A stretch of 64,000 bases of DNA from Rhizophagus clarus (GCA_015698045.1 BLAL01000218.1:248001-312000); one strand, 5' to 3'. Shown: positions 32,255 to 44,525, counted from the stretch's first letter. Notes: generated by a model from the sequence alone, not told the origin. Program-made: numbers and translations.

Positions 32255-35200
32255 TTTAAAATCTTTCAATAACTAGTAAGATTAAATCGTAGTATATATT
32301 TAATACAAAAGCAAGTAATTTTTTCTTTTCTGAATTTGACATGAGATATTTATATAAAAAAATGCAGATATATATACACAATCGAAATACATTTTGTAAA
32401 GTGTCTATGAACTGACATCAAACAATCCAATGACCTGACTTTTAAAATTGATTACAAATGTTAATATTGTAGAAAAAAAGTATGTTGGAATTATTTAAAC
32501 GCCGACGCGGATATGAAATTTTTGTTTATACTATACTATGTTTAGATGGCGCCTATACTCTGAGTTCTCTGATTACTAATATTAATTTATCAGTTTAAAT
32601 TGAAATTTGTAATTAAATGTTACATCAAGCAATAATTGCTACTGCAATCGCTATTGTGATCTCTATATTCCATTTCGGAGTTAAAAATTTTTTTCGGCTT
32701 CCGATACAGACAAAAAAAAGTCCATCAATTGATTTGCGGATTTCCTTTTTTGAACCATAAGAGTATTTCATACCGTATCGTTGTTTAAATGTATTTTTCA
32801 TTGAAACACCAATATTATTAAATAATATGTCAAGACAAATAATCAATTGATATTTTTCAGCGAATTTCCTTTTTAAATTGTAAATGATTTAAACAGCCCG
32901 TATTGTTCGTATTGTTCGTATTGTTATTTAAATGTATTTTTTTCAGTGATATCAAAAATAATATTTGAATAAATACGTCAGATAAATAATCTAATAAATA
33001 TTTTAACCCTGTCCCTTATGAAATCGTACCGCAAAAAATTTTAAGAAACATAAAAAAAAAACTTTTCACTCCCCTACTATTGGTATTTAAAAGGTTGGTG
33101 CAAACAAGTCATTTTTTAGACTATTAGCCGTTATTATTAAAACAATACTCGTTGCCTTTAGTTTTACAAATATGATTTAGTATTGTGATAAAAAGATTGG
33201 ACAGATGAGTAATAAAAGATTTAGTAAGTATTAAGTATTATTATTAATGAAATTTTAAATTTTAATCAAATTTAAGGATCGTTTAAAAGAAAAATCGAAG
33301 AGGTTTTTTTCCTGATTTTTTTTATAATTTTTTTTTTTATAATTAATACATAAATTAATAGAAAAAAAAGGTTCGTAAAAATGCCTTTATCGGAAATGGT
33401 AAGGAATTCTTTTCAAGAATATCATAAGTAACTAAGAACGATGTCCCGCCAATAAATCATTTTATTGAGCCTTTTTCAGACCATTTAACTCAATTTTAGC
33501 GTTCTACTATTCTCATTTTTACTCAACAAATTCTCAAAAAACAAATATCATTTATCTTTGCTATATTTATCACCGTTCTTCTTTTTATCAATTTTATCAT
33601 TTTTTATTTAGCTATAATAGAGTTTCTTGAGTATTAATAGACAAATAACCAAAAGCATATTATACAACCTGACATGCCATTCACAGTTTTCACTTCAGTA
33701 ATACCTGTAATACCTCAGCCTCTGAAGTGTGAAGACACTTCCTTAAACAATACTTTGAAGGATACACCCTCAACATCCGAAATTCCTCCTTGTTTTAATG
33801 GTTTAGAAGAACAGTGAATTAATCGATCTCAATAAAAATTAAATAGATTTTTATTATTCTTGATAGATTTTTAAAAAGAAATCTGGTTCAAGACACATAT
33901 TGATTTATCAAAAAGTAAGTATTTAATTTATTATTGCTTTACTTGATAATACTTTTTAACAATTTATTTTTTTTATAAAATTTGCCAACTTTTTAAGAAC
34001 AACATTACAAAAAGGTCTTCACAAGAACTACAGGAAGAGGATCTGGACAACGAAGATTTTAATTATTGACTCATGTTCTGGAGGACTCATCCACTAAAAG
34101 TTTAGATTATGTACTCTTACCAACGAATCATAATCCAACAAGACCCTATCAACAAATAATTTCAAGCAAAACCGCTCATACAAATAAGAATGAATAATTT
34201 GGATTGCCAACTATACTAAAGGAATTGTAAGAATAAAATTTCTTTTTTAACATAAAATGTAATTAATTGAAAATAAATTTCATCACAAGTTAATTACATA
34301 TTAATATATAATCAATAATTTTTACAACTAAATTTTACTATTAGCATCTTAAAATTCTATGATAATATTAATTTATAACGATTTTTTTTCATCACTAAAT
34401 AACAATAGTTATTTCATGACTGGAAAGTTACAGGTAATTTATAATGTTATACCTTGTAAGATTGCCAAGCCAACTAACTTTGGTTTTTTTTGTGACACTT
34501 TGGATTTTTGTGAAAAATGAACACAGTTATAATGAATGTATCACAATTCAGTTACTTACTCATGGTAAAGCTCACAAGCAACATTAAAATAAAAATTAGG
34601 GCTACCGGATAAGGGACTGTGATTATCTATTTTTGAAAAGATGCTGACACAAAGAGGAAGATACATGAACATTCCTCATGGTCACCAATTAAGACAAATG
34701 GGTTGGCTGATCAGGAGAATTACTGGATTTGACAGCTTAGTATCCATTCCAAATCCTTAATTAATTCAGACATCCAAACTTTGTTATTAATAAGGTCTAT
34801 TAATTCTGAAGGAGAAGTCAATTATATACCTTCCTTTATTACTAAATAAAATGATTGCACTATTAACATCCTTACTTTCACAATAGGTGAAATTGGAACA
34901 TACAGTAAATGGTTAAATACTCTTAGAAAAGTCTCATGATACTATATTATAATTTCATATTATCAAATAAATGCAATACAAAATTAAAATTATAATCATG
35001 ATAATAATTAACTAACATTTCTTTTTTTAATTAAAACACATCATCATCCATATATTTACCTTCAAAAAGGAAAAGAGAAATGTTAACATCTTTCAAGTTC
35101 TAATTATTTGAAACTGAAACTTGCAAAAAAATGAAAAAGGAATATTAGCCAACATTTCTTTTAAAACACAATGATAATTTTGATTTTAAAAACATATCAT

Positions 35201-36066
35201 TACTCAAAAACTGTTAAACTCTATAAAAATGAAAATCATCAAAAAAAAAGGCTTCATTCTAATAAGAAGTCAAAGCCTAAAAAAGAAAGTAAAATTTTTC
35301 AAAAAATACTAAATTTTGAAGCCATATACCAAAACATATCTTCTGTATGAAATAGAACCTCACAAAGACAAAAGATAACTAGTAAATATTTAAAATATAA
35401 GACCTGCTGTACACCCTTACTTACCAGAAACTTGCTAAGATACATTTCTTAACATTTACTTTTAAGAAATAACGTTAATCACATTCCTTTTTTTCTTTTT
35501 AAGAACTTACAAAAAATCCAGGGAAAACTTTCTAAAGGGGAAACAAGTCTCCAACCTCTGACGTAATAAAGTAAAAAAAGTAATAAATTAAAAAGAAATA
35601 AGCATCAGCAGTTGAAAAATTTTACTAGTACTGCTAAAATTAAAGTTAATTTAAAAGTTAATTTAATTGTAATTTATTTGAAATTTAACAATAATTTGCT
35701 ATAAAATTAAGTATTAATTTACTTAAAATTTAATAATGCAAATTTATAAACTAAATTTCCATAAATGATTAATCTTATACATTTTGTCGTTTCCAGCTGT
35801 AAATTAAATTTAACCAAAATTTCACAATCACACATCGAACTTGTCAAAAATGAACAAGTATGTTGGCAATTTCCAGATTGTAAACTCCGTGTACATCAAC
35901 ATCACTTCGATTTAAAGTTATTGATAATGACTACAGTTTTGTCATCACAACTGACAATGCATTAAAAGACTCAATCTCTTTCTCTTTATTTTTCAATATT
36001 ACATGACTTAATTCACCTTTATAATAGTATTATATTACTTGTCTTCACTGTTCAAATTATCTCATT
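32255..36066. other. Gene-poor region with degraded coding-like stretches
   Basis: Contains a degenerate tandem duplication of about 130-150 bp (about 32735-33000) with a perfect 3 x 9-bp CGTATTGTT run (32899-32925). From about 33670 to 34860 there are short coding-like but interrupted stretches: a frame from ATG 33674 (MPFTVFTSVIPVIPQPLK..., 47 codons) and, near 34640-34760, GRYMNIPHGHQLRQMGWL. I cannot assign a family. A frame at 35765-35965 has no supporting feature. Confidence 0.4.
32899..32925. repeat. Three perfect copies of CGTATTGTT
   Basis: A 9-bp unit repeated three times without mismatch, inside the second copy of a degenerate tandem duplication. The first copy has a single related CGTATCGTTG at about 32777. 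Simple replication-slippage repeat. Confidence 0.7.
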
Positions 36067-37456
36067 ATGTCTGCAACAAGATTTTTAAGACGTTTACCAA
36101 CTTTAGTTCAGCTTTATCGGCATCAAGAAATTACTAAATTTAAAGAGGCATTTAGCTACAAGATTCCAAGAATTCATGCTATCTTAGGTCCTCCTAATAC
36201 TGGAAAAACCACTTTGATTCATAACGTAGTAAATAATGGTGATTTTTATCCACTTATTATTGACTGTCATAATGGTTCATTTGATACGCCAGCAAACTTG
36301 TATTGTTCACTTATTACACAATTCCGACAATTTTTTAAAAAAAATCCAAAGTTGAACAAAGATCATAACTTATTGAACTCCAACAACTTTGAGATTACTG
36401 CTAAAGATGTCATTGAGCTACTTCAAAAGATCAATAAAACCCTTCTAGAATATTCTTCATGGGATACATTTGAATCTCCACCTATTTTGATCTTTAATGA
36501 AGCCCACTTGTTCAAAAAACTCGCTCAATCAAAGGAAGGGGAAACCCTTCTCACATCATTTCTCAACTGGCTGGTGACTAATACAAAACAAGATCGATTA
36601 TTTCACGTAGTGCTTATTTCCTCTGATTCATTTTTTATAAATTAGATTACTAAAAGTAAGTTTATTTTGCCAATTATACTTAATAATAACATTTTTTACT
36701 TAATACTATATCATATTTGCGTTTATTATAAATAGTTTTACACACTCCATCATATGTAACTCCGTACATTGTTGGTGATTTGAGCAAATCAGAAGCTGAG
36801 TTATATTTCGAAAATGAAGTGCTTCGCAAACATGGTATATTATTATATATTTATTTTACTAATATATCTGATATATATACATATAAGGGAATGATATTTA
36901 CATGATTGTGCTTGAAACAGAAACAGAGGTTCGTTGTGAGCTTGAAGGTCAATTTGATCATGTCTATAGAATCACTGGTACTCGCATGCTCACAATTGAT
37001 CATTATGTTGATGAATACAAAGTTCATAAAGGAAAATTTGAAAGTATATGTCTTTATTTTCTTATAAATTCATTGAATTTAAAAACTTAATGACTTAATT
37101 AAACAAATTATTACATAGATTTTTCAGAATACAAGCAAGAATTTGATTGGTTAATGAATGGTCTTTATCCTGAGGAACTAAGGCTCTTAGGAAAGCCTGA
37201 TCCACTTTGGAATAAAAATAAATTCATTGATGCCATGAGAGCCGTTGGACGGAGTCCAGGATATATTCTTGAAAATGATTTGATCAAATCAATTGGTTAT
37301 GAAGCAGTTTCATCATTAATAGAATATAACTTTTTATTCAGACGGTCAACCAACAATTTTGCCTATGATATCATTAATCCACCGGAAGATAAAGTAATTC
37401 TAACTGCTATGAGCAAGCCATCAGAATATGCAATGAGGTTCTTTAGAAATTTATAA
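36067..37456 (+). pseudogene. Archaeal-type P-loop ATPase gene with in-frame TAG
   Basis: Four exons: 36067-36655, 36736-36834, 36921-37043, 37119-37456; GT-AG, frame continuous, 383 codons including one TAG at 36643-36645. Walker A GPPNTGKT is at residues 41-48, a Walker B-like ILIFNEAH near 143-150, and a sensor-like LISSDSFF near 185-192. Downstream exons give VGDLSKSEAE and a C-terminal winged-helix-like part (YILENDLIKSIGY, LIEYNFLFRRS). This is the layout of the archaeal-type ATPase family (PF01637-like), P-loop proteins of uncertain cellular role found in several fungi. The TAG stands where the family commonly has Trp (FFINW). The N-terminus, MSATRFLRRLPTLVQ, is basic and could target mitochondria. 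One nonsense codon in an otherwise clean gene suggests very recent loss, a sequencing error or a truncated product. Confidence 0.65.
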
Positions 37457-38859
37457 ATTAGCTATAAAATGTGTGAATATATAAAAAATAAGTATAGTAA
37501 ATTAGTACATACATATATGTGCGTGGAAATTTTCTTTGTACGTATGATTTTTATCATATATGTTCTATACTTAGAATAACATTTGTATAAATATACTTTA
37601 AATTTTACTACATACAATACAATTTATTATAACGATTAACTGATAAAAAATTTTGGTAATGTGACCTGTATTTATTTATCACCTCACTTTTTATTACATA
37701 TCGGCGGATTTGGTTCATCACAATTATAGACGTTTTTACTTAGTAAAATATTTTATGTAACATCAAATTGATCAGCATATATGGGATTTCATATCAGGTG
37801 AATTGCAGATCAATTAAAAAAATTTTTTTTTGATTTCACTTCGTGTTAAAACAAAAAAAAACTTAATATAAAAACCCGTTTTAACCCATCTAACATAGTT
37901 AACAACCCATCTAACTTATGGTAGGTCATTTTATAAGTTGTATGAATAGTTATAGTAAATAGTTTTTTTTATTTTTTAGCTGTTTTTTCTATTTCTATTT
38001 CTTTCTTTTTATCATTTTTTTCTTAAAAAAATATTGTTCTAACTTCTTTTTTTTCTTTTGTAGTTTACTATGTAAAAAGATATTTTTAGTGATAAACATT
38101 CAAAGAAACCAAAATTTGCTTCTTCAACCCTTTTTATCTTTATTATACCATAGTGGAGGATTTTTTTGAACGATTTTTAATTAGGGTGGCTTAGCAATAA
38201 CACGTGATATTGTAGATGAACCAAACCCGCCCATATGATCTAAGGGACACGATTTTTTTTGATTGATTATTCTTTATCGTGTGATCATTGTGATCATGGA
38301 ACAAACTACGCATTGCGTACGATTTTTCTGTTATTTATAATTAAATATGTATGTATGATTCTGCATCATAAATACAAACAAACATGGCATACACACTAAT
38401 CAAAATAGCAATATACAGTATGTGTACAATAAATAATTTTATTTCTAACTGAATAAATTATTGCGATCTTTATAATAATTAATTTATAGATATTGTTAAT
38501 AGAATTGTGAAATACTTTTTTTATATAGTTGGTACAGTTTAATATTATTGTAAACTATTTTGTGATTTTAAATTACCCTTAAAAAAAATCTTGAGTAAAA
38601 AACTAAGAAATTGACATTAAACGTAATTATTTTAGATGAATTAGAAAATAATTCATACCTAGTATTACTATTTTTTTTAAAAAAAAAAGCAAGATATGAT
38701 TCTTAATTTGGTGTATGTGTATCCCAAATCCTCCAAACAAAAATCTTTTGAATTTAGAATCGACTCCAGCAGAATCGACTCGAGTCGACTTATTTTGAGT
38801 GGCCAACATACAGTAATTATGTATTTGATAAATATCAATATCCTCTAGAAAATAAAGAG
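37457..38859. other. Intergenic region, no gene seen
   Basis: AT-rich, with short repeated AACCCATCTAAC motifs near 37880-37915 and a T8A10 tract near 38672. No credible coding frame; the minus-strand frame at 38627-38893 overlaps the hAT terminus and is spurious. Confidence 0.5.
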
Positions 38860-41585
38860 TAGGGGTGCAGACTTTTGAATTCCTTATGGTCACGTCAATT
38901 TTTTAAACGTCACGTCAGTAGCGTCACATTGTCGCATGACATCATAAATGACTTTTGCCATAAAATATCATAGACTTGGAATAAGCTTTTGACGCGAAAT
39001 ATCTAAACTTTTGTTAAACTTTTAGTCTTGGCATAAACTTTGACATGAATACTTTTTAAACTTTTAATAATAAATGTACTTTTTTAAGCCTCTTTACTAT
39101 CGAAAGAAATATAAACAAAAATGTCAACTGAAATAGCCAATTGTCCTCTTACTCCATCAGAATCTGATACCCAACTTGTTACCATTGTAATAAGGTTTGG
39201 ACAAGAGGTAAACCTAGCGCTTTAAAAGCCCATCTTGTCAATGAATGTATGAATACTCCTGAAGATATAAGTAGATACTGGCGAGACAAGATTGCTGAAA
39301 ATAAAATAACTTATACCAGAAATCCTCGTTCAAATGCTTAACAATTTCAACAATTACCTCCACAAATTAACAATCGTATTGACCAATCTCTTTTAAAAGC
39401 ATTGATAATGGGTGGTATACCATTTGAAGTAGTAGAAAATCCTTTTGTTATAGATTTGTTTAGGGAACTTAATCCTTCTTATGTGCCACCATCACGTACA
39501 ACATTATCTGAAAGATTGTTAAGCGAAGAAGCTGCGCGGGTACAAAATGAAATTAATAATGACTTAGAAAACGCTGAAAATTTAACACTAAGTTTATATA
39601 TAAAAATTAAATATGAAATCATTCAATTGTGTATTTAACTTGTTTAATATGTTAGTGTTAGATGGATGGACATCTAAACGAGGAGATTCATTATACAATT
39701 ATATAGTAACAACTACTGAACAAAAAAAATATCTTATTTCCTTACGAGACTACTCTCTAGAATCGCATACAGGAGAGTTCCTTGCATCAGAAATTTCTAT
39801 ATCATTGAAGCAATTGGTGCAGAAAAATTTGCAGCTATTGTTACAGACTCAGCTGCTAATTGCCGAGTTGCAAGGGCAAAAACACAAGAAAAATATCCAC
39901 ATATTTCAAATATTCGTTGTGCTGCTCATGCTATTAACTTAATAGCAGCAGACTTAGTTAAACTTGAAGAAATAAAAAATTTTATTATCAACTGTGGAAA
40001 AATTACAAAATATTTTAATAAATCACATCAAAGTTTAGCATTACTTCGGCAAGGATTAACTAATATGAAAATAAAATCTGAAGGTTTAGAAACTTGGTGC
40101 CAAACACGTTGGGGATCACTTTATATGACTACTAATTCTATACTACTTGCACGTCCCGTGTTTGATTGGGTAGGTTTTATTTAGTAAATTATTATTTATT
40201 TTTGTTGTGACTAATATTTCTTAATTTTAAAAGATTATGTCAGAACATCCTGGTGTAATTTCTAATTCAGTTGTTTACAATTTGTTGAATGATGAAAATT
40301 TTTTTATTACATGTCGTCAAGTCCGATCAATTTGGGCACCTATAAAAGAGTGTATCAATATTTTAGAAGCTGATTCAGCTTCTTTAACTGATTGTTTCAT
40401 TTATATGATTAAATTATTTATTGCAATTTATCGAATTCCTAATTCTAATCCATATAAGCTTGACGCCATTCAAGTGTTTAATCGGCGGTATATTGAATTC
40501 CAACATCCAATTTACCTTCTATGCTACTATCTTCATCCAAATTACTATGGTAAAATTGTAACTTTATTATTTTCTTTTTAAGATATTTTGTTCTGATTTC
40601 TCTTTATTTTTTAGGATTAGGACTTAAAAATGAAGCATTTCATGATGCTGCAATAACTGCATCTTCTCTCCGGAAGAACTTACGACATTCTGAAAAAGAA
40701 TGTAGAGAATTAATTTCTGAATTTTGGTCATATGATTCTAAAAAAGAAACCTTTTAATCTACCATATGTTAAAGGCTCAGATACTCCTATATTATGGTGG
40801 GCTTCTATAAAGAACCAGCAACTTTCTGAACTTGCAATTCGGCTTTTTAGTATTTCTCCATCACAGACTAGTTGTGAAAGAAATTTCTCTACTTTAAGGT
40901 GGTTTATTAGTGATAGGCGCACAAGAATTGGAATCAAAAAGCTAGAAGGAATGGCAAAAATAAGATCCTATTATATGACAAATATATAAAGTGAGCTTAA
41001 TTATTATGGAAAGGAACTAATGGATTCTGAATTGCGTAAAGCAGTAAATATTTCTTCAATAGGCAATATCATGACATTGAATGAGGAAGTGGAGCAAGAG
41101 AATAATGTTAGATTGTCATTTAATGAAAATGATAATCATACCCTAATCTTAGATGTTATAGATTTACAAAGCCCAATCTTTCAAGATAGAGAAAATGGAA
41201 TATATGAGGAGCTAAGCGTACCTAATATTAATGAAGAGGATGATAATAACATGGATTTTGATCCAATTAAACTAGTTAATGATGTTTTAAATTCAAGATT
41301 ATAAAACGAATTGCTTAAGAAAGAAAATGTTACGCAGTACTATTATTAATGACTAAACACTAAAAAAAATTCGTTATTGTCTCTAATTTCTTTAATATTG
41401 TATATAGTATAAATACATGTAATTGCTAGCAAATATAAATATCTTATATACATGTTATTACTAATACTAAGAATAATTATTACATTATGATTTTTTATTG
41501 TGTCATATGTCAAAACTGTATGGCATTTACGTCAGTGACGTGACATAATAGAAGTTTAAGTCACTACCAAAAGCCTGCACCCCTA
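38860..41585 (+). mobile_element. Full-length hAT transposon, transposase damaged
   Basis: The terminal inverted repeats begin TAGGGGTGCAGACTTTTG (left) and TAGGGGTGCAGGCTTTTG (right, inverted), flanked by identical ATAAAGAG at 38852-38859 and 41586-41593. Length 2726 bp. Subterminal regions carry CGTCACGTCAGTAGCGTCAC-type units on the left and TTACGTCAGTGACGTGACA on the right, probable transposase-binding sites. It encodes one interrupted transposase gene on the plus strand. Perfect target duplication and 17/18 TIR identity indicate a fairly recent insertion. Confidence 0.95.
39121..41304 (+). pseudogene. hAT transposase (BED zinc finger, RNase-H fold, hATC), broken
   Basis: Pieces in order: a BED-type finger (HCNKVWTRGK...LKAHLVNEC, about 39180-39260); a DNA-binding/linker part (QSLLKALIMGG...YVPPSRTTLSERLL); a catalytic part with LDGWTS (first Asp), VTDSAANC (second Asp) and RCAAHAINLI; a middle insertion domain; and a hATC dimerisation end (ISPSQTSCERNFSTLRW). 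Three GT-AG introns fit the frame: 39592-39655, 40170-40233, 40550-40614. Frame disruptions occur in the BED part, near 39800 in the catalytic part, and at an A-run near 40735. The last acidic frame (41020-41304) follows a stop at 40987-40989 and may be the old C-terminus. Not expected to give active transposase. Confidence 0.85.
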
Positions 41586-41887
41586 ATAAAGAGCGCCTCT
41601 CTAAATCATTCGCATGTTAACGTAACGTAAGGTTGATTATTATTATAAAGAATGAAATTAATAATATATATTTTGATATTTAAAAATTTAAAACTTAAAA
41701 TAAATATTTGGACTTCTACAAAAAAGCAATTCAAAAAATTTTTAAAATTAAGTAGGATTTTACCTTTAAAGTTACTAGTTTTTAAAAGTAATGATATAGT
41801 ACTAATTTTATTTATTTATTTATTTATTTATAGATTTGCCATGTAATCTTCAAATATCATCAAACTGAAATTCATTTTGTTCTACAT

Positions 41888-41980
41888 ACAGTCGGGTCTC
41901 AACGTTATAACGAGAGATATCTGGCGTATTTGATTGGTTAAATATCACGTGAATAAGAAATTCGTTATAAAGCGAGTGAA
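41888..41980. repeat. Pogo/Tigger-like terminal fragment
   Basis: The sequence TACAGTCGGGTCTCAACG followed by TTATAACGAGAG resembles the ends of pogo/Tigger elements (CAGT...CTCGTTATAACGA), and an inverted-sense TTCGTTATAAAGCGAG follows about 50 bp later. No transposase and no second end are found, so this is a fragment or a tiny MITE. Confidence 0.4.
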
Positions 41981-42367
41981 AAGTAAAATATTTGCAGAGT
42001 ACTTTCATCGTAATGGCACCTATTATAAGTATTTAAATCACAATTTTTTGTCAAGTGCTTTGCAGTCTTTACAGCTATTAGTATATTTTTATTAATAAAA
42101 TTAAGGCAGTTACAGTTTACTTATAAAAAATCCCACCTCCGTTTTAAAAATTGGTAATGAATAAATAATAACTAATCGCATCATATTTTCAGTATAACTT
42201 CCTTAAATTCATAATAAAAAATAAATTTCAAGTAAATCTTAAAATTCCTTCCTCTAGATTTTTGGATAATTTGACATTAAATAATAGTCTAATATTGTTT
42301 ATCACCTGGCTATTAATTGGTATTTAGGATTTTTTCCACCAGTTATAAACTGGTGGACCAATTAGTA

Positions 42368-42486
42368 TATCCAGGATGATAAAAAAGTTATTTACTATGC
42401 TATATGTAGTAATCAAATGGGTTATCATCCGAAGGATGATAACCCATTTATTTACTACTAACATAGTAAATAACAATTACTTATCC
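42368..42486. repeat. Long inverted repeat centred near 42432
   Basis: Perfect arms AAATGGGTTATCATCC and GGATGATAACCCATTT surround a 3-base GAA loop, and the pairing continues imperfectly through TTTACTATG...TAGT and TAAATAAC/GTTATTTA out to GGAT/ATCC, about 50 bp per arm. A separate hairpin, CACCAGTTATAAACTGGTG, lies upstream near 42340-42358. No target duplication identified. Confidence 0.7.
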
Positions 42487-42887
42487 ACCACTATCGTGGA
42501 TTTTTTAGGACAACTCATTCAATATCAATATGGGCACATGATTTGAAATGTTACACATCAGTTCACCTTGATCGGTCTAGGCCTTCCTTACTTGGTATAA
42601 AATTAATGTAAATCATAATTTTAATTCCTTTTTTTTGTAAAAATGTAAAATAAAAAACGGTCCACATTTCCTATGAAAAGGAGTAAATATTACCTAATTA
42701 ATATCGCCATATTTCACAAACTTTAATTTTAACCATAACGATAATTTATTATTTTTCACCTCGGACTTATATTTCCTAATCATTTAACTGGCATTTTCGG
42801 CCTAATCCGATTATATTCCATTTTTCAATGAATCACTACAACTGCGCAGCGCCATTTTTTGCAACGTAAGAAACAATTTATTTTTTC

Positions 42888-42912
42888 TTTTTTTTTTTAA
42901 AAAAAAAAAAAA
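42888..42912. promoter_or_regulatory. T11A14 dA:dT tract upstream of kinase
   Basis: Eleven T then fourteen A, 184 bp upstream of the kinase start codon at 43097. Same class as 7914-7935; a homologous tract (T11A29) precedes the paralogous kinase at 50118. Confidence 0.45.
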
Positions 42913-43096
42913 TGTATATATAGTTTACAATAGTTCCAAACTTAGTTATTGATCTGTTGCAGATAAATTTCTCGGCCGTAACCATTCTCAGTACTTTTAA
43001 TAGAGTATTACAGTATATATATATATATATGGATGATTTTTAGTGAAGGATAAATTAATTCTTTTTGATAAAAAAAGAAAAAGAATTAAAAGAATT

Positions 43097-44525
43097 ATGA
43101 ACCAAACAAAATCGATTATTCAAAGCGGAAATGATATTATTGACAAATTTATCAGACATACTTTAACCAGAAACGAGGGGAAAATGGAATTCGTTCCCTA
43201 TGACGAATTCAAAGATGTGGAATTTATTACAGAAGGAGGATTTAGTAAAATTTATAAAGCAACTTGGATCAATGGTCCAATAATTAATTGGAATGATACA
43301 AAACAACGTGAAGGTGAAATGATAGTTGCTCTCAAGGAACTTACTGATTCTAAAAATATCACTTCTCAACATTTAAATGAGGTAAAATATCATTATATAA
43401 ATTTTTTATTATAACAACTAAATAATAATCAATCTAATAATAATACTTAATTTTAGCTCGAAATATTTATCGATTTTGTTTCGAGTTGTAAATATCCGAA
43501 AAATTTAAATTTTAATGATTATAATAAAATCAGTACTTATTATGGAATTACTCAAAATCCTATCACACAGAATTTTTTAATAATAATGAAATATTACGAA
43601 TATGGAAGTTTAGCACAGTATATAACCAACAATTTTTTTGATATGAGCTGGATGACAAAGTTAATTATTTTAAATGACATTACATTCGGACTCAAGACTA
43701 TACATGATGCAAATATAATTCATAAAGATTATCATAGTGGTAACATTTTTTTAGATATTAAATATGATGATTGGTTATCAGCAATAACAGGTGATTTAGG
43801 ATTAAGCAAATCATCGCTAGTTGACGGTGATGATAATGAAATGTATGGAGTTATTCCATACGTTGCTCCAGAAGTATTGCAAGGAAGAAAGTATACCAAA
43901 GCTTCAGACATATATAGTATCGGTATAATCATGTGGGAATTAATGACAGGTAGAAGACCTTTTTGGGATCGAGATCATGATACAGGATTTATTATCGATA
44001 TATGTGATGGTCTTCGTCCTCCAATTATCACAAATGCACCCAAAGGTTATATTAAATTGATGCAAGAATGTTGGCATTCTGATCCAAATAAAAGACCAAC
44101 CGCTGCAGAATTGCAAAGAAGTATTGAAGATATTTTTGTTAATGAGCCATATAATAAAACTAATATTATGGAATCACCAGATATTGGACCTACAGTAACA
44201 TGTAGTTTATACAGAAGTCGTTCTTTAAGCGTAATAAAACCTGCGATATCTATTAGAAGTTTATATTCTGACGAGTTTAATGATAATGGCAAGTATATTT
44301 AACAGTTAATGATCATATTTTTTAAAAATTTATAAACTAATTATTATTATTATTATTTATTATATAGATTATGTTTCTAAAGAAATAGAATTTGATATCA
44401 ATCATTGCTATATGGATTATGTTTCTAAAGAAATGGAATTGGATATCAATCATTATTATATAGATTACGTTTCTAAAGAAAATTCAATTTACAATGATAT
44501 GAATCTATCTATGCACATTAATTAA
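43097..44525 (+). CDS. TKL-like protein kinase with GC-AG intron and repeated tail
   Basis: Three exons: 43097-43381, 43457-44288, 44368-44525; 424 residues. Intron 1 is GT-AG at the same position (after ...LNE, phase 0) as in the other two kinases. Intron 2 uses a GC donor (AATG|GCAAGT), where the paralogue at 50.1 kb has GTAAGT; without it the protein would stop at 44302. Kinase motifs: TEGGFSKIY (45-53), VALK (77-80), HKDYHSGN (184-191), DLG in place of DFG (208-210), APEV. All catalytic residues are present. The tail contains a 16-residue unit DYVSKExExDINHxYx repeated about 2.4 times. Start is the first ATG. Signalling kinase, substrate unknown. Confidence 0.85.
44368..44480 (+). repeat. 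48-bp in-frame coding repeat in kinase exon 3
   Basis: Two full copies and a partial third of a 48-bp unit (GATTATGTTTCTAAAGAA...), each preceded by a TATATAG- or TATATGG-like sequence. The unit length is a multiple of three, so the reading frame is kept. The third copy is preceded by TTATATAG, identical in style to the genuine 3' splice site of the exon. Confidence 0.85.

Larger units (their letters stand above)
41586..43096. other. Intergenic region with pogo-like end and large hairpin
   Basis: Includes a pogo/Tigger-like terminal fragment (about 41888-41980), a long inverted repeat (about 42368-42486), the T11A14 tract (42888-42912) and a TA-microsatellite just upstream of the kinase. The stretch from about 42700 is weakly similar to the upstream region of the kinase at 50.1 kb, consistent with duplication of gene plus promoter. 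Confidence 0.5.

Noticed and set aside
35765-35965. 66-codon frame upstream of the ATPase as its first exon
   Set aside because: No splice pair joins it in frame to 36067, and the ATG at 36067 already gives a full N-terminus before the P-loop.
43043-43096. Kinase start at the GTG at 43043
   Set aside because: Eukaryotic gene; first in-frame ATG at 43097 matches the paralogue's N-terminus.
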